Positions 13,123 to 24,865 of a DNA stretch of 64,000 bases are shown here, piece by piece; positions within the stretch are counted from its first letter, which is position 1; every line of letters begins with the position of its first letter. Below the pieces are notes generated by a model. The model was given only the letters and a program-made list of their open reading frames with translations, did no database searches and had not been told where the DNA came from. The DNA is from Adineta steineri (lineage: Eukaryota; Rotifera; Eurotatoria; Adinetida; Adinetidae): positions 1-64,000 of the forward strand of contig CAJNOI010000232.1 of assembly GCA_905250115.1 (NCBI GenBank), written 5' to 3'. The position numbers and the translations under genes are program-made.

Positions 13123-14442
13123 TCAGATGGCAGATATATCCGTTGTTATCTTCTTTTGAAATACAATTCGCCAATATTGTGAACGTCCTTGGCTCATGTC
13201 TTCATAAATTTGACTACCGGGTAATCCAGCAGATAGACGAAAATATTCTTGTTCTTCAGGTTGAATATAACGTTGAATGAAATCAGTACGAGATTTATTT
13301 TGAATATCAAGTGCATGAAGAACATTCATTGTAATATTAATCTTTTCTTTAATAATTAATTCGTCATTTGATATCAAATCATAAATTGATGTACCTGATC
13401 CATTCATGTAACAAAAATCACACCATAGAAGATATCCATTTGGACGAAGTACACGAACGACTTCATTGGCAAATTGTGTGATTGCTATTGGTTCGTCGAA
13501 AGTGTGTGTTGCTTCAATACAAAGAATAATATCAATTGATTCATTTTCAAATGGTAAATGTTTTGTTGCATCAGCTACTACGAAAGAAAGTCGAGGAATT
13601 GTTGAATAAAGTCGTTGACATAAGTTAATGACATCTTGAGAAGGATTTATTCCAATACAAGAGTGAAATGCATGAGTATGAGCACACCATGCAGCACCAG
13701 CACCTCTACCACAGTTGATTTCAACGATATTCTGATCTGTTAATGTTACATTTGCAAGAACCTGGAAAATAAAACAAAATATTTTACTCATGCCTTGTAT
13801 ATCGCAAAATCTCATAAAATTTTCGATCTTTCTTTATATATCAACTCGACTAGATGTAAATAAGTTGATTTGAATGATTTTCTTTTCATATTTAGAGTGT
13901 ATAGCATTTAATAAAACAATCTTATATTCATAATCATACTAATTCCTTATAAGTTAAAGACAATGACAACCTCTGTTAGTAGTGGATGCGAAGTAGGACA
14001 AAAAAGAGACACTGAAATCGAGTCTTGTATTCTTTTCTACAAACCTGTCCATAAAGCTTTCTTGAATAATAGCCAGTATGATCATCGATATATTCATCCA
14101 TATCTGCATAACCATAATTCATAAATTGGAATTCGTTTACATTTGTATAGACGCTTGCAATGCGTTCGTACCAGAGAAACAATTTATTAATGGTCTCGTA
14201 TCCCTGTTGATATTTTACTAGATCATCATAAACTAGTGTTGGCCGAGATAATTTTGCTTTTGCTGTGTAAGATTCTAGAAGAAAGAGATTTAATATAATG
14301 AAATAATCAACGAATTCATATGTGGTAATTCGACGTAAGCAGTCTAACTTGAAATGAAACTATTTTAAAGAGTAAAATATCAGAGTACAAATATTAGAAA
14401 ACTTACGATAGACATAAAAAAGTATAAGAGTTTTGTATTCAT
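13123..14442 (-). CDS. Class I SAM-dependent methyltransferase next to the NRPS
   Basis: Three exons (14407-14442, 14045-14347, 13123-13761) join in phase 0 to 325 residues. Residues 1-40 contain hydrophobic segments and may anchor or target the protein. The catalytic fold follows: motif I EINCGRGAGA, an acidic motif after it (CIGINPSQD), post-I DATKHLPF, motif IV IDIILCIEATHTF, and LRPNGYLLWCDF. This matches class I methyltransferases of the kind annotated in mycobacterial lipid (phthiotriol) or sterol/phospholipid methylation; the substrate cannot be read from sequence. It lies about 470 bp downstream of the NRPS on the same strand, which suggests, but does not prove, that it modifies the NRPS product. 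It contains introns, so if it was acquired by transfer it has been domesticated. Confidence 0.8.
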
Positions 14443-14914
14443 ATTGAAAATAGTGTAAATATACAATCTTATCAAGATCTTTGATGTGTAGTTTTTTAAT
14501 TTTTCAGTCTAATTATAAAACTAGCCAATTTAGCTAGAATTTTAAACGTTATGAATCCGGTACTCTATCGTATCTTCGTGGTATCATATATTTAAGAAAA
14601 ATATTGATTGTCAATTAGTTTTGTCTCACAAACTATTATTTATTAACATGAAATGATAATTGTAAACTGATCTAATACTAGTACGAGACGTTGATAGATA
14701 ATTATAAGTTGAAACTGACGTAGAGATTTAATTGAATTTCATATTAATAAAAGAATACGATAAAAAGTAGATTCGATGTATAGTATATCATGTTATGGTC
14801 GGGTGAATAGTCTAGAAAATAATCTAGTGCAAGTGAAAAAGAACACTAATCAAATGATTTTTATCATGGCTTGCCAGCAGAAGATCTAGAAAATGCTATA
14901 CTCAATTTAGCGTC

Positions 14915-17060
14915 TTATATCGGAACTATAGTATGCTCATTTTTAAGAATAGTATATCTCACTAAAAAGAGATGATAGAACATAAAAAAATGAATATTAA
15001 TAACGATTAGACAATATCTTGAAAGTCTTATACAAGAGCAGATCATCTGTGTGAGTGACTTACGTGCAGGAAGCCCTTTCCAATGAGTATTCGGTGATAG
15101 TTGATCATTTTTCATTATCAGTGTAAATGGATAAAGTTTATTATTGCCCATCAACTTGCAGCCTGCCATTACATATGAACCACTCATAAGCACACATGAA
15201 TTTCCGATTGTCACGGGAGCTAGTTTTAAGATACGTTGCTCGAAACTATGGCACTGAAAAAATTGTGAAGAAGAAAAGATTTATAAAGAGAAATAACAAC
15301 AAAATTCAAGTATTACTTGAATATTAGCATGCATATTAAGTCGGACGTTATCTCCAATGGTTATCAAATGATAAAAAGTAAGACAGGAAAAATCAGGTAA
15401 GACTACTCCTTTACCAATATGAGCCCCGAATGCTCGAAATAACTGGATCAACCATTGTGTATTGCTGAGAAATGGACAAATAAATTGTTGGCAATCGTGC
15501 GTCAATCTTCCTGATATGTTCTGCAATAGTTCAAGACGTATAGATGAGTACCATTGATAGAGACTGAAAATGAGTGTTATATGAATTACGGGTCCACCAA
15601 TGAAACCACCTAATGAATAAATGTTTATCAAAAGGCATTTACTAATAAAATGCCAGAAACATGTATGCCAAAGTGAGGTATTTTCAATTTGATCGGTTAT
15701 ATTCGATCTAAGAGGCATTTTAAAGGGCATAACACGAGCTGGAACACCAATAAAGATATCTCCTTGTTTGCTATTTATTTCTCCAGAAATGCGTGTTAAA
15801 TTGCCAACCATTGTCTCAGAAGCAAGATGACTACCGGGCAAAATTGAACATCTATTTGCAAGATTCGCATGGGCTCCAAGCGTTATACGATCAACACGAT
15901 GGTCGCCTGATAGTGTCATCTCAGTCGGAACTAATAAAACGTAGCCAAAAACAGTGACCCCCGTTTCAAGTTTCAACAGATTTGTTGGATAAGACAGAAA
16001 AATACCGATATCATAGAGTTTGACATTATCTTCAATGTGAGCACCTAACCAACGAAGAACAAAAGGATAAATATCATCGTACGCAGATGGTAGCAACCAT
16101 GCATGACGGAAACTAGATACAATTAATTGGCGAATCCATAACTTATGTAAATACGACCAAGAAGCTATGGAATACGTGTCACCCGCCGCACAGGAACCGA
16201 CTACATATTTAAGCAGAATGACAGAAACAAAACAGCCAATTATCGACCATAAAGTCCAACAAAAAGCAATACTGATAGGTAATGGTATGTGTTTAATTGA
16301 ATAAATTTTGTAGACAAAAATTAAAATTGTATAGTGAATGCAGATTAGCAAGATGAGTACAACCATTTGATAAATTTTATGCCATATCGATAATGATCTA
16401 TTACTGTGTATAGTAGAGTCATCCAACGAATCAGGCTTATGTTCTTCACCATCGATTACTGTTTTAGATGCGATGGAACCAGTAACCGATGACATGGGTT
16501 GAACAATAATATTGTTTTTCATAACAACTCCATCGTATAAAATCGATCGTGTGCCGACTGAACAATTAGATCCAATCTTTATTGGATTCAGTTTGAATGT
16601 GTTATTATCATTAAAATATAAACAGTTCAGACAGGTTTCATTAGCAATCCAACTTCCATCACCAATTTCTAACAACCATGGAGCATCGATAGTTGTGGTA
16701 TAAATATGTGCGTTGAGACTAATTCGTGCACCACAAAGACGAAGATAATAATTGTAGAGTGATGTGCCAAGTATATGCTGCAACCAAAATGTATTATTAT
16801 TCCATAGTCGATCTAAAAACCACCATCGATAATAACTCCAAGAGAAAAGATTGTCATCTTTGATGTTTCGCGGTGATAGTAGTTGTGAGCAAATGACATA
16901 GAATATAAGATGAAATGCTGGTAGGAATGGAAAAAGGAATGGACACCATTGATGAATTATTATGATTGGCCATAACCATTGACAGAAAAGAAGTATGATA
17001 CCTATAGATTCTATCATAAATGAAGGTGTAAGATGAACATATGTTTCATGAGATTGATTA
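14915..17060 (-). other. NRPS C-terminal membrane/hexapeptide module
   Basis: From about residue 2070 to 2729 the NRPS has no thioesterase or reductase. Instead there are hydrophobic membrane segments alternating with left-handed beta-helix (hexapeptide) stretches such as LEIGDGSWIANE, IKIGSNCSVGT and ITIGDNVRLNMHANIQ. The section YYRWWFLDRLWNNN followed by LGTSLYNYYLRLCGARI matches the TIGR02353 type 'NRPS terminal domain', known from epsilon-poly-lysine synthetase (Pls) and related enzymes. It probably holds the enzyme in a membrane and may take part in release or polymerisation. Assignment rests on pattern memory, not a profile search. Confidence 0.75.
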
Positions 17061-20000
17061 ACGATGAAAACCGTCTCTTGAGATTGATTCGAAATCAGCA
17101 AAGGTTCTAATGCTATAGCCAATTGTCGAATAGATGGATTAGCAAATAAAAGACCAATGTCAATATTAGTATACACCTGTTGCCGTATTAATGTAAGTGC
17201 ACGTATAGCATCTAGAGATGTCCCACCAAGTTGGCTAAAAGGAACCTCAATATGAGGCGATTGAATATGAAACGCTTGACTAAAAATATCTCGTAATTGC
17301 TGTTCTAGAATAGTATGTGGTACATTATCAGCATTATCAATAGGTGACGATGAAAAGTCAGGTACAGGGAGAGATTTGCGATCTATTTTTCCATTTGGAT
17401 TCAATGGGAATTTACCAAGTATAATGAATATTGATGGAATCATATGTGGTGGTAAATGTGATTGACATTGTTCACGCAACTCGTGTTCATTAACAACAGA
17501 ACTCTGAACATATGCGACTAAATAATCGTCATTCCATTTTATGACAACACAAGCAGACATAGATGTAATGTTAAGTAAACATCGTTCGATTTCACCAAGT
17601 TCAATTCTTTGTCCACGTAATTTGATTTGATGATCTTTTCTTCCTTGATAATGAAGAAGGCCATTATTATCCATTCGAACAAGATCACCTGTTCGATAAA
17701 ATAACTGCCCATCAATTTCAAGAACAGCTTTTGCTACCAAATCATTCCGGCTACGATAACCACCAAAGACACCCATACCACCGACAAACAATTCTCCTTC
17801 TTGGTTGATACATACACTTTGTGAGAATTGATCTAAAACTAGATTTTGATAATTTGAAAGTGGTCTGCCTATTGGAATGTTTTGAGTTGTCACTGTGTTA
17901 TTGAAAAGATGCAACGTGCAATCAACTGTTGTTTCAGCAGGACCATACACGTTCCATATTTGACATGTACGCGTCACAGTATTTACTATTAGATTTATTA
18001 GCTTCATAGAACAAGGTTCACCTAGAAATGAAATCATGTAATATCAAAAATAATATATTTCATGTAAACATTACGTACCACCACTACAAACTGATCGCAC
18101 ATATTGTGCAACATTATGCTGATTTTGTTGTTGGAGATAAGTGAAGAAATTATGAATTATAGTTGGAACAGTAGTAATACAAGTAATATTCTTTTCTTTG
18201 AAAACACTAGCAAGATAGTCAAAGTCCATAATTCCTCTTGGATGTAGCATTATTAGACTACTTCCAATCATAAAAGTGCCCATTATATCTTGAACATGAA
18301 CATCAAAAGAACAACGTGCGACTTGAAGGATTATATCCTTTTCATTCACTACATCACTATAAATCAACGAACACATAAATTCAGTAAAATTCTTATGTCG
18401 CAACTGAACCTATAAGATAGCACAATAAACGGTCGAATACCAAAAATCAAACTTCAACAAACCGCTTTAGGTGTTCCAGTAGAACCACTTGTGAAAATGA
18501 TGTAAGCAATATCATCAGGTGTGACTATAATACTAGACAATTGATTAACATTAACATTATTCTTTACATTATTATCAAACAGTATTGATTCAATATCAAT
18601 CAGAAAAATATCATTATTCAATTTGGATTTTGTCAAGCAATGAACAAGAACGAGACGACTTTCTGTTTGTTGTATGAGAGCATGTAAACGATGTTGTGGA
18701 TCACGAGGTGATAATGGACAATATACGGCACCACTCATTTTAATTGCCATTATGCCAATCACCTATATAATATGAAAACTTCAGTCAAACTAAACTTCAA
18801 TGTCAAACAATAACTCACCATCGACAGACTTCTCTCGACACATTGACATATAATTTCGCCTAAAACAACAACACGTTTATTTATAAGATGTAGAGATAAC
18901 ACTTGAACATAATATAGAAGTTCAGCATATGTCAGAGATTGTTCATCCAATTCAACTGCTAGTTTTTGTGGATGTTTCATCACTTGACATACAAATGCAT
19001 GATGAATACAAGTGACAGAAGATGAAAATGATACTTGTGTATTGTTCATTGATTGCATTAGTAATCGTTCATCTGGTAATGTTGATGATATTTCATAGAT
19101 TGATTTATTCATTTCATCATCAACATATATAAACAATTGTTTCAAGATTGAATGAAATCGTTGAGATATCTTATCAATTGTTTCTACATTGAATAAGTCA
19201 AGTGATGCATTGATTGTGCATGATAGTTGATTGATATTGAGATTATGTTGAATTAGAAGTGAGAAATCATACTTATTTATAATCTTATTATCATTAATGT
19301 TCATTACAGAAGGTATCGAAGAAAGTAGACTATCACCAATCATTATTAACTTATTGTCAATTGCTGTCATCAATGATAGAAATTGAAAAGATATATCAAG
19401 AAATGCAGGTTTTGAAACATTTGAATGTTGATTAAGAATACGTTGAAGTGGAAAATAGGAATATTTCATATTATTGGTTGTTATCTTTCCAACATAATCA
19501 AGTAGATATTGAAAAGACCAATAAGGATCTAACTGACATCGTAATGGAATGATTTTCTCGAACAAACCAATGATTGATTTGAGTTCATCTGTATAACGAT
19601 TATCGATATTCATTGCAATACATAAATCTTTTTCACCATTCGTTAATTTAAATAAGAAGATAAAGTAGGTAGCAAGTGCTAGATGTTCATGTTTGATATT
19701 GTTTGATGATGCATAGTTAAGAAAATCATGGGAAAGATTTTGACCAAAATCAAAAGAAATAGATGTTCCACGACCAGTTCGATGTTCATTTGAAAGACGA
19801 TATCGATCATATGGTAATGACAAAGATTGATCGAGATGACAATCATGAAGTGTATCAAGCCAAAACATAGTTGCACCAGTCATTGACATTTGTTGTTCGA
19901 TAACAGCATCTGAAAAAGAAGGAGGCATCAGTTTAAATAGAACAAGAAATTGAATATACTTACAATCGATATAACGTAGAGTAGTATCATTATTAGTTGT

Positions 20001-23000
20001 GAGTTGACCTGTTTTGTAAGCTTGATCAAGATCATGAAGGAATATATTTATGGATGGATAATCAAAGAAAGCATGATGGAAATTGAAGATAATTATATCT
20101 TTATTGGAAAGAATGTTGTTTGAAGAGATTTGTTTATAGTAAATAATATGACATCGAAAGACAAGACCTTGAGCAACATCGAACAGTTGAGGATTGTATT
20201 CTTTTTCATACATGATGTCATTGAGTTGTTGATCTGTTTCATGAGTGCTCTCAGTAATTATGAACATACCATTGTCAATACCTTGTTGACTGAGAACTCG
20301 TTGCATGAGTAGGTTTTTGTTAGGATCATAGATGAGTGATGTATGAAGTGATTCATGTTTGTTAACAACGAGTTCGAGAGCATGACGAAGTTGTTTCACG
20401 GATAAAATGTCTCCTGTATAAAGATGATAGAAAAACGGTATATTATAGGCCGTTAAACATGATTGATCAGTATCGGCATCTCTTTGATTTTCTGACCATA
20501 TTCGACATTGAGCAAAAGATGCTGGTGCTACATGAAAGAGAGAATAATAAAATATGATTAAGGATATTGCTTGTGATATCTATTTTGTATGTGTTTTAAT
20601 CATTATCGAATGACTCTACGAATGGAGCTTTTAAATAGTATAACTAATATTGTATTTTAAGAGAGGCAAGTGTGTTACTATATCGATCATTCACAAGAAA
20701 CTTAAAATAAACAAGCAAATGAAATAGGTCGTCATAATGTTCTACATACGTCGTCAGTTACATTTTCTTTTAAATTCTTTAGTGTTTCTAACAGTTGAAC
20801 CTGGGAATTTTTTCCAATAACATAGTAACTTTTCGAAAAACCTTCTTAGAAATTGAAGGATATTTGACAATAATAGACAACTTTTATAAACTAATATGTT
20901 GTATTATTCTATGTGGAAGAAAGAGATATCCATGGAAAAGACTTAGACAAAAGTTTTATCGATGACATAAATACTCATTTTAAGCGGCAAAATAACACTT
21001 GAATCAAACATGTTAGTCTTCAAAGTGAAAAGAACACAAATCGTAGGACATTTCACACTATTACATAGCTGTCTATAAGAAAAATCATCCGGTATAATGA
21101 ATTTATGCTGTCATATAAGAGAAAAAACTTGTGGGTGAGTGTGGTTATGTATATGAATAAAGAATCCACATCCAAATCCATTCATAGTCATACACCCACT
21201 CAATGGTTGAGCGCTAATTCTTGGATGAACTCAATGATATGGGAACATATCCTCAATGATATTTCTGTACAATGTATAGACTGTCAATATAAGTGTTCAT
21301 TAAGGAAACTCTCTCTAAATAAACATACCTTCGTTTATAATATGTGATTGTCGACAAAAGATGACATCTTCCATTTCTTGAGCTTCTTTTGGTAGAATAA
21401 GATCAAATTTCGATATAGATGTAAAACATGTATCAATTCGATTGATAGTTTGATTCGATGAAAAAAGTTGTTGAAAACAATATTCTAATCTTCGACCTAT
21501 ATTTCTAACTGTAATCTCATCAAACAGATCATGTGAACAAGTTAAAAGAAATGATAATCTATGATTTTCCAACAGTGGATCAAAGATAAATGTTAACATA
21601 AAATCAAACTTAGCCACTTCAGACGATCGTTCAAATGACATTTGTTTCAAACTTGCTCCATCCAAAGATAATTCATCGCTGTGTAACGATATAGTAATAA
21701 AGTCATACATTGTTTCGAGAAATGAAATATTTGATTGATTAATATGTAAATTAGCAAGAATATGCTGAAGTGGATAATGTGAATGTTCAAGAATTGATAA
21801 ACATTTCTCTCGTACATATTTAACTACTTCATCAAATGACCAAAGAGGATCAAGTTGAACACGATATGGTAGTGTCGAAACAAACATTCCCATTATATTC
21901 TGCAGTTCAGTTCTGTATCGATTAGCATTAAGACAAGAAATACATAAATCATTTTCACCATGAGTTAACTTGAAAAGAAAAGCATAAAAAACACTCAGAC
22001 CTAACTGAAATGGTGTCACATGATGTATAGAAGCATAATCAAGAAATGATTGTGCAATCTCGTTGTCAAACGAAACTTGAATGACAGAAGCAGAACTCGA
22101 TCGATGATCATTAGACGAACGATGTCGATCAACTGGTAATAACAATCGAGAGTCGAGATTGTATTCTTCTAATTGTAAATACCAAAACTCACGAGATGTT
22201 GTTATATCAATTAGATGTTCATGTATACTATAATCAATATATTGCAATGATTCATTATCATCTTCTTCTGATATTGCATTAGTATTATAAGCGCAACATA
22301 GATCATTAAAAAAAATTGAATGACTTGCTCGATCAAATGCTGCATGATGAAAAGCAATGAGGAGAATATCCGAACTCATTATGAACGTATTGCTATTATT
22401 TTCATTTTCATTTAGTGATGTTTGATGTCTCACAATTTCAGCATGAAAAACATGACCAGTTGATAAATCGAAGAGTGTAGGATTAATAGTTGTTTGATAA
22501 ATAATGTCTTGAAGTTCGTTATCATTTTGAAAGGTTTGATTCATAGTTATTGTGAATGTTTTATGTATATCTGTAATGCACTGTTTCAAACTACTATTAT
22601 CATTATTAAAGATAAGAGATGTCCGTAATATTTTATGTTTATTCAAAACGAATCGAAATGCTTGTAATAAACGATTTGATGGTAATGATCCTTGAACAAC
22701 TTGTAAAGTTGACAGTTCATTATAGATAGCAGTATCACTTGAAAAACGAACTTGTTCATCAAGAAATATACGTTCTTGAGCAAAAGAGGCAATACCTGTG
22801 AATTAAATGAAAGAAATTATTTTAATAATTTCCTCCTAAACACTTTTACCATTATTTATGTGTAACGTGTGCCATTGAGTTACCTTGATATTATTCATTA
22901 TAACTGTTTGAAGTAGTTGCGAATGTTGAGATATAGTTGGTTGTTGAAGAAATGGGGCGATCGAAAGTGTATGAGCATCAAAGCTAAATACCGATTGATA

Positions 23001-24455
23001 ATGATGATAAAGTTCAATAAATAAAAGTGAATGGCCACCAACACTGAAAAAATTGGTAGTTTTAGGAATATGGTTTTCATTACAATGAAGAACTTGACAC
23101 CAAATAGTATGTATACGTTCTTCGAACTGATTAAGAACAATATCAGATTTATCGGGTAATAACAAAGTCGTTAATGAAAAGTCGGGTGAAGGAAGCTGTT
23201 TTCGGTCTACTTTTCCATTAGCATTCAAAGGTAATTTCTCAAGTATAATAAATATTGATGGTATCATATGTGGTGGAAGATAAGATTGACAATGTTCACG
23301 TAGTTGTTCTTCCTTCATATGAGGAGAAGATTGGACATAGGCAACTAAATAATCATCATTCCATTTCATGACAACGCAAGCAGAGATGAATGTGATGTTG
23401 AGTAAACATCGTTCGATTTCACCAAGTTCAATTCGTTGTCCATGAAGTTTAATTTGATGATCTTTTCTTCCTTGATAAAGGAGACGTCCATTGTTATCCA
23501 TTGTAACAAGATCACCTGTTCGATAAAATAGTTGGCCATTTATTTCAACAAGAGCTTTTGCCGTTAAATCATCACGTCCAAGGTAACCAGCGAAGACACC
23601 TGCTCCTCCTATAAGTAGTTCTCCTTCTAGACCGATAGCAGATGATTGTAGATATTGATCGATAGTCATGCATCGATAATTAGAAAGTGGTCTACCAGTT
23701 GAAATGCTCTGTGTGTCATTTCTGACGTCCACACGATGAACAGTACAATCTATGGTTGCTTCAGCTGGCCCGTACAAGTTCCATACAATACAGTTTGCTA
23801 CACCGATTTTCACAATCAAACCAATTAATGAAACGGAAAAAGGTTCACCTGTAATAATAAACATACGGTAGATAAGCAAACGAGATTTGCTCGAAAATCA
23901 CTCACCACTGCTGCAAAGTGATCGAAGATGTTTCAGAACATGCCAATTGTTATTTTGCTCCACTGAAGAAAAAAAACTAAGCAATAAACTTGGTGCAGTA
24001 TGTAGATATGTAATCTGCTTGCTTTCTAACACTTTGAATAAATAATCGAAATCAATCGTTCCACCTGGATGAAGCATAATTAATGCGCCTCCGCCTAATA
24101 ATGTACCAAGTATTTCTTGAACATGAATATCAAATGAACATCGTGTCATTTGTACAACTATATCATCTTTATTAAACGAGTTAATATAAACTAAAGAATT
24201 GATACAATCAATAAAGTTCTTTTGCCGAACTTGAACCTATGAAAGAGCATGAAAATCAATCAATTATCTAGAAATTCGGTGTCAACGAACCGCTTTCGGA
24301 GTTCCAGTTGAACCACTAGTGAAAATAATGTATGCAATCTCATTGCGTTTCACTTCCACACTTGAAAGGCAATTATAATTCATTTCACCATTCATATCAT
24401 TCATATTTAATATTGAATCAATATCAAATGAAACATTACTATGATCGAATTTGGT
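14915..24455 (-). CDS. Non-ribosomal peptide synthetase, A-T-C-C-A-T-terminal module (5' end lost in gap)
   Basis: Eleven exons (24291-24455, 23906-24236, 22850-23848, 21329-22795, 19964-20527, 18819-19909, 18463-18762, 18079-18409, 15317-18021, 15064-15253, 14915-14961) join in frame to 2,729 residues with no internal stop. The visible order is adenylation (A3 motif YIIFTSGSTGTPKA at 42-55), thiolation (GGHSL, Ser439), condensation (HHAAFD at 648), condensation (HHAFFD at 1138), adenylation (A3 at 1626-1639), thiolation (GGTSL, Ser2018), then a membrane and hexapeptide-repeat terminal region. The gene adenylates and links at least two amino acids. No thioesterase is present. Bdelloid rotifers are known to carry horizontally acquired NRPS genes, yet introns here show long residence in a eukaryotic genome. 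The first module may have had an N-terminal condensation or loading domain inside the gap. A methyltransferase follows downstream. Confidence 0.93.
17150..18990 (-). other. NRPS second adenylation and thiolation domains
   Basis: Core motifs in order: SLTYAELL, IKMSGAVYCPLSPRDP, YIIFTSGSTGTPKA, RCSFDVHVQD, NVYGPAETT, FYRTGDLV, GRKDHQIKLRGQRIEL, NGKIDRKSL (catalytic Lys present), then LGGTSL with the phosphopantetheine Ser. All residues needed for activity are seen. Binding-pocket positions read by eye against GrsA are D, V, Q, T, V, S, V, V, D. Confidence 0.85.
18990..20527 (-). other. NRPS condensation domain II
   Basis: Begins with PASFAQCRIW, contains NFHHAFFDYPS (the active-site HHxxxD, with Tyr where Gly is usual) at residue 1138, and ends before the second adenylation domain. 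The catalytic second His is present. It follows another condensation domain directly, with no carrier domain between. Confidence 0.85.
20528..21328 (-). other. 801-bp intron at the junction of two condensation domains
   Basis: Splice ends are GAAG|GTATG and TTTCATGTAG|CACC; joining them gives a clean phase-1 codon and the standard APASFAQ start of a condensation domain. The other nine visible introns of the gene are 53-102 bp. No open adenylation or thiolation sequence is seen inside it on the minus strand. Confidence 0.75.
21329..22795 (-). other. NRPS condensation domain I
   Basis: One exon carries a full-length condensation domain: ASFAQERIFLDEQ at the start, AFHHAAFDRAS (HHxxxD, Arg in place of Gly) at residue 648, NRYRTELQNIMGMFV and a final helix region about 490 residues in. 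The last 25 residues lead straight into condensation domain II. Confidence 0.85.
22850..24455 (-). other. NRPS first visible adenylation and thiolation domains
   Basis: The adenylation domain is cut by the gap just upstream of A3. It shows YIIFTSGSTGTPKA, RCSFDIHVQE, NLYGPAEAT, FYRTGDLV, GRKDHQIKLHGQRIEL and NGKVDRKQL, then thiolation motif FFSVGGHSLL. One A8 residue is His where Arg is usual. Pocket positions read by eye are D, I, Q, H, L, S, L, I, D, similar to those of the second domain. Confidence 0.85.
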
Positions 24456-24555
24456 NNNNNNNNNNNNNNNNNNNNNNNNNNNNNNNNNNNNNNNNNNNNN
24501 NNNNNNNNNNNNNNNNNNNNNNNNNNNNNNNNNNNNNNNNNNNNNNNNNNNNNNN
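24456..24555. other. Assembly gap of 100 N
   Basis: Exactly 100 N, so probably a placeholder for unknown length. It truncates the NRPS 5' end on the left and the reductase 3' end on the right. Both truncated genes are on the minus strand, so at least the rest of the reductase (roughly 270 residues in this family) and the NRPS start must lie inside. Confidence 0.95.
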
Positions 24556-24733
24556 CTTGATGTTCATTTAATAATTGTTTAGCTAATTCTTTTCCTATTC
24601 CACTCGAACCACCTGTAATAACAACATGAACATCACGAAGATTAAGACATGTAGGTCGATAAATCGGACGAAGTAGATATCCTAATACAAGTACAATTAA
24701 AATAAGAACAATAATACCAATAATAAGCCACAT
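24556..24733 (-). CDS. 3-ketodihydrosphingosine reductase-like SDR, N-terminal fragment
   Basis: The first 59 residues are visible before the gap. They contain an N-terminal membrane helix (LIIGIIVLILIVLVLGYLL), then a Rossmann start, VHVVITGGSSGIGKELAKQL, with the TGxxxGIG nucleotide-binding motif of short-chain dehydrogenases. A membrane anchor followed closely by HVVITGGSSGIGK is the layout of KDSR (FVT1), the ER enzyme that reduces 3-ketosphinganine in sphingolipid synthesis. The Ser-Tyr-Lys active site is not visible, so another membrane-anchored SDR remains possible. Confidence 0.7.
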
Positions 24734-24746
24734 ATTTTAGTTAAAT

Positions 24747-24748
24747 CT
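24747..24748 (-). promoter_or_regulatory. Splice acceptor 13 nt before the reductase start codon
   Basis: On the minus strand TATCTTTCTAG is followed by 13 nt and then ATG at 24733. It suggests trans-splicing or a 5' UTR intron. Confidence 0.4.
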
Positions 24749-24865
24749 AGAAAGATATATTTTTTTATTCACAACTATATTATTATTATTAAAAAACTAA
24801 ATTAGTATGGAAATATATATAAAAAAAAAGACAGATCTGTAAAAAATAGATGAATTATCTCTTGT

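Noticed and set aside
21105-21347. 80-codon plus-strand frame inside the NRPS intron
   Set aside because: Overlaps the antisense of a condensation-domain exon at its end and has no recognisable protein features.
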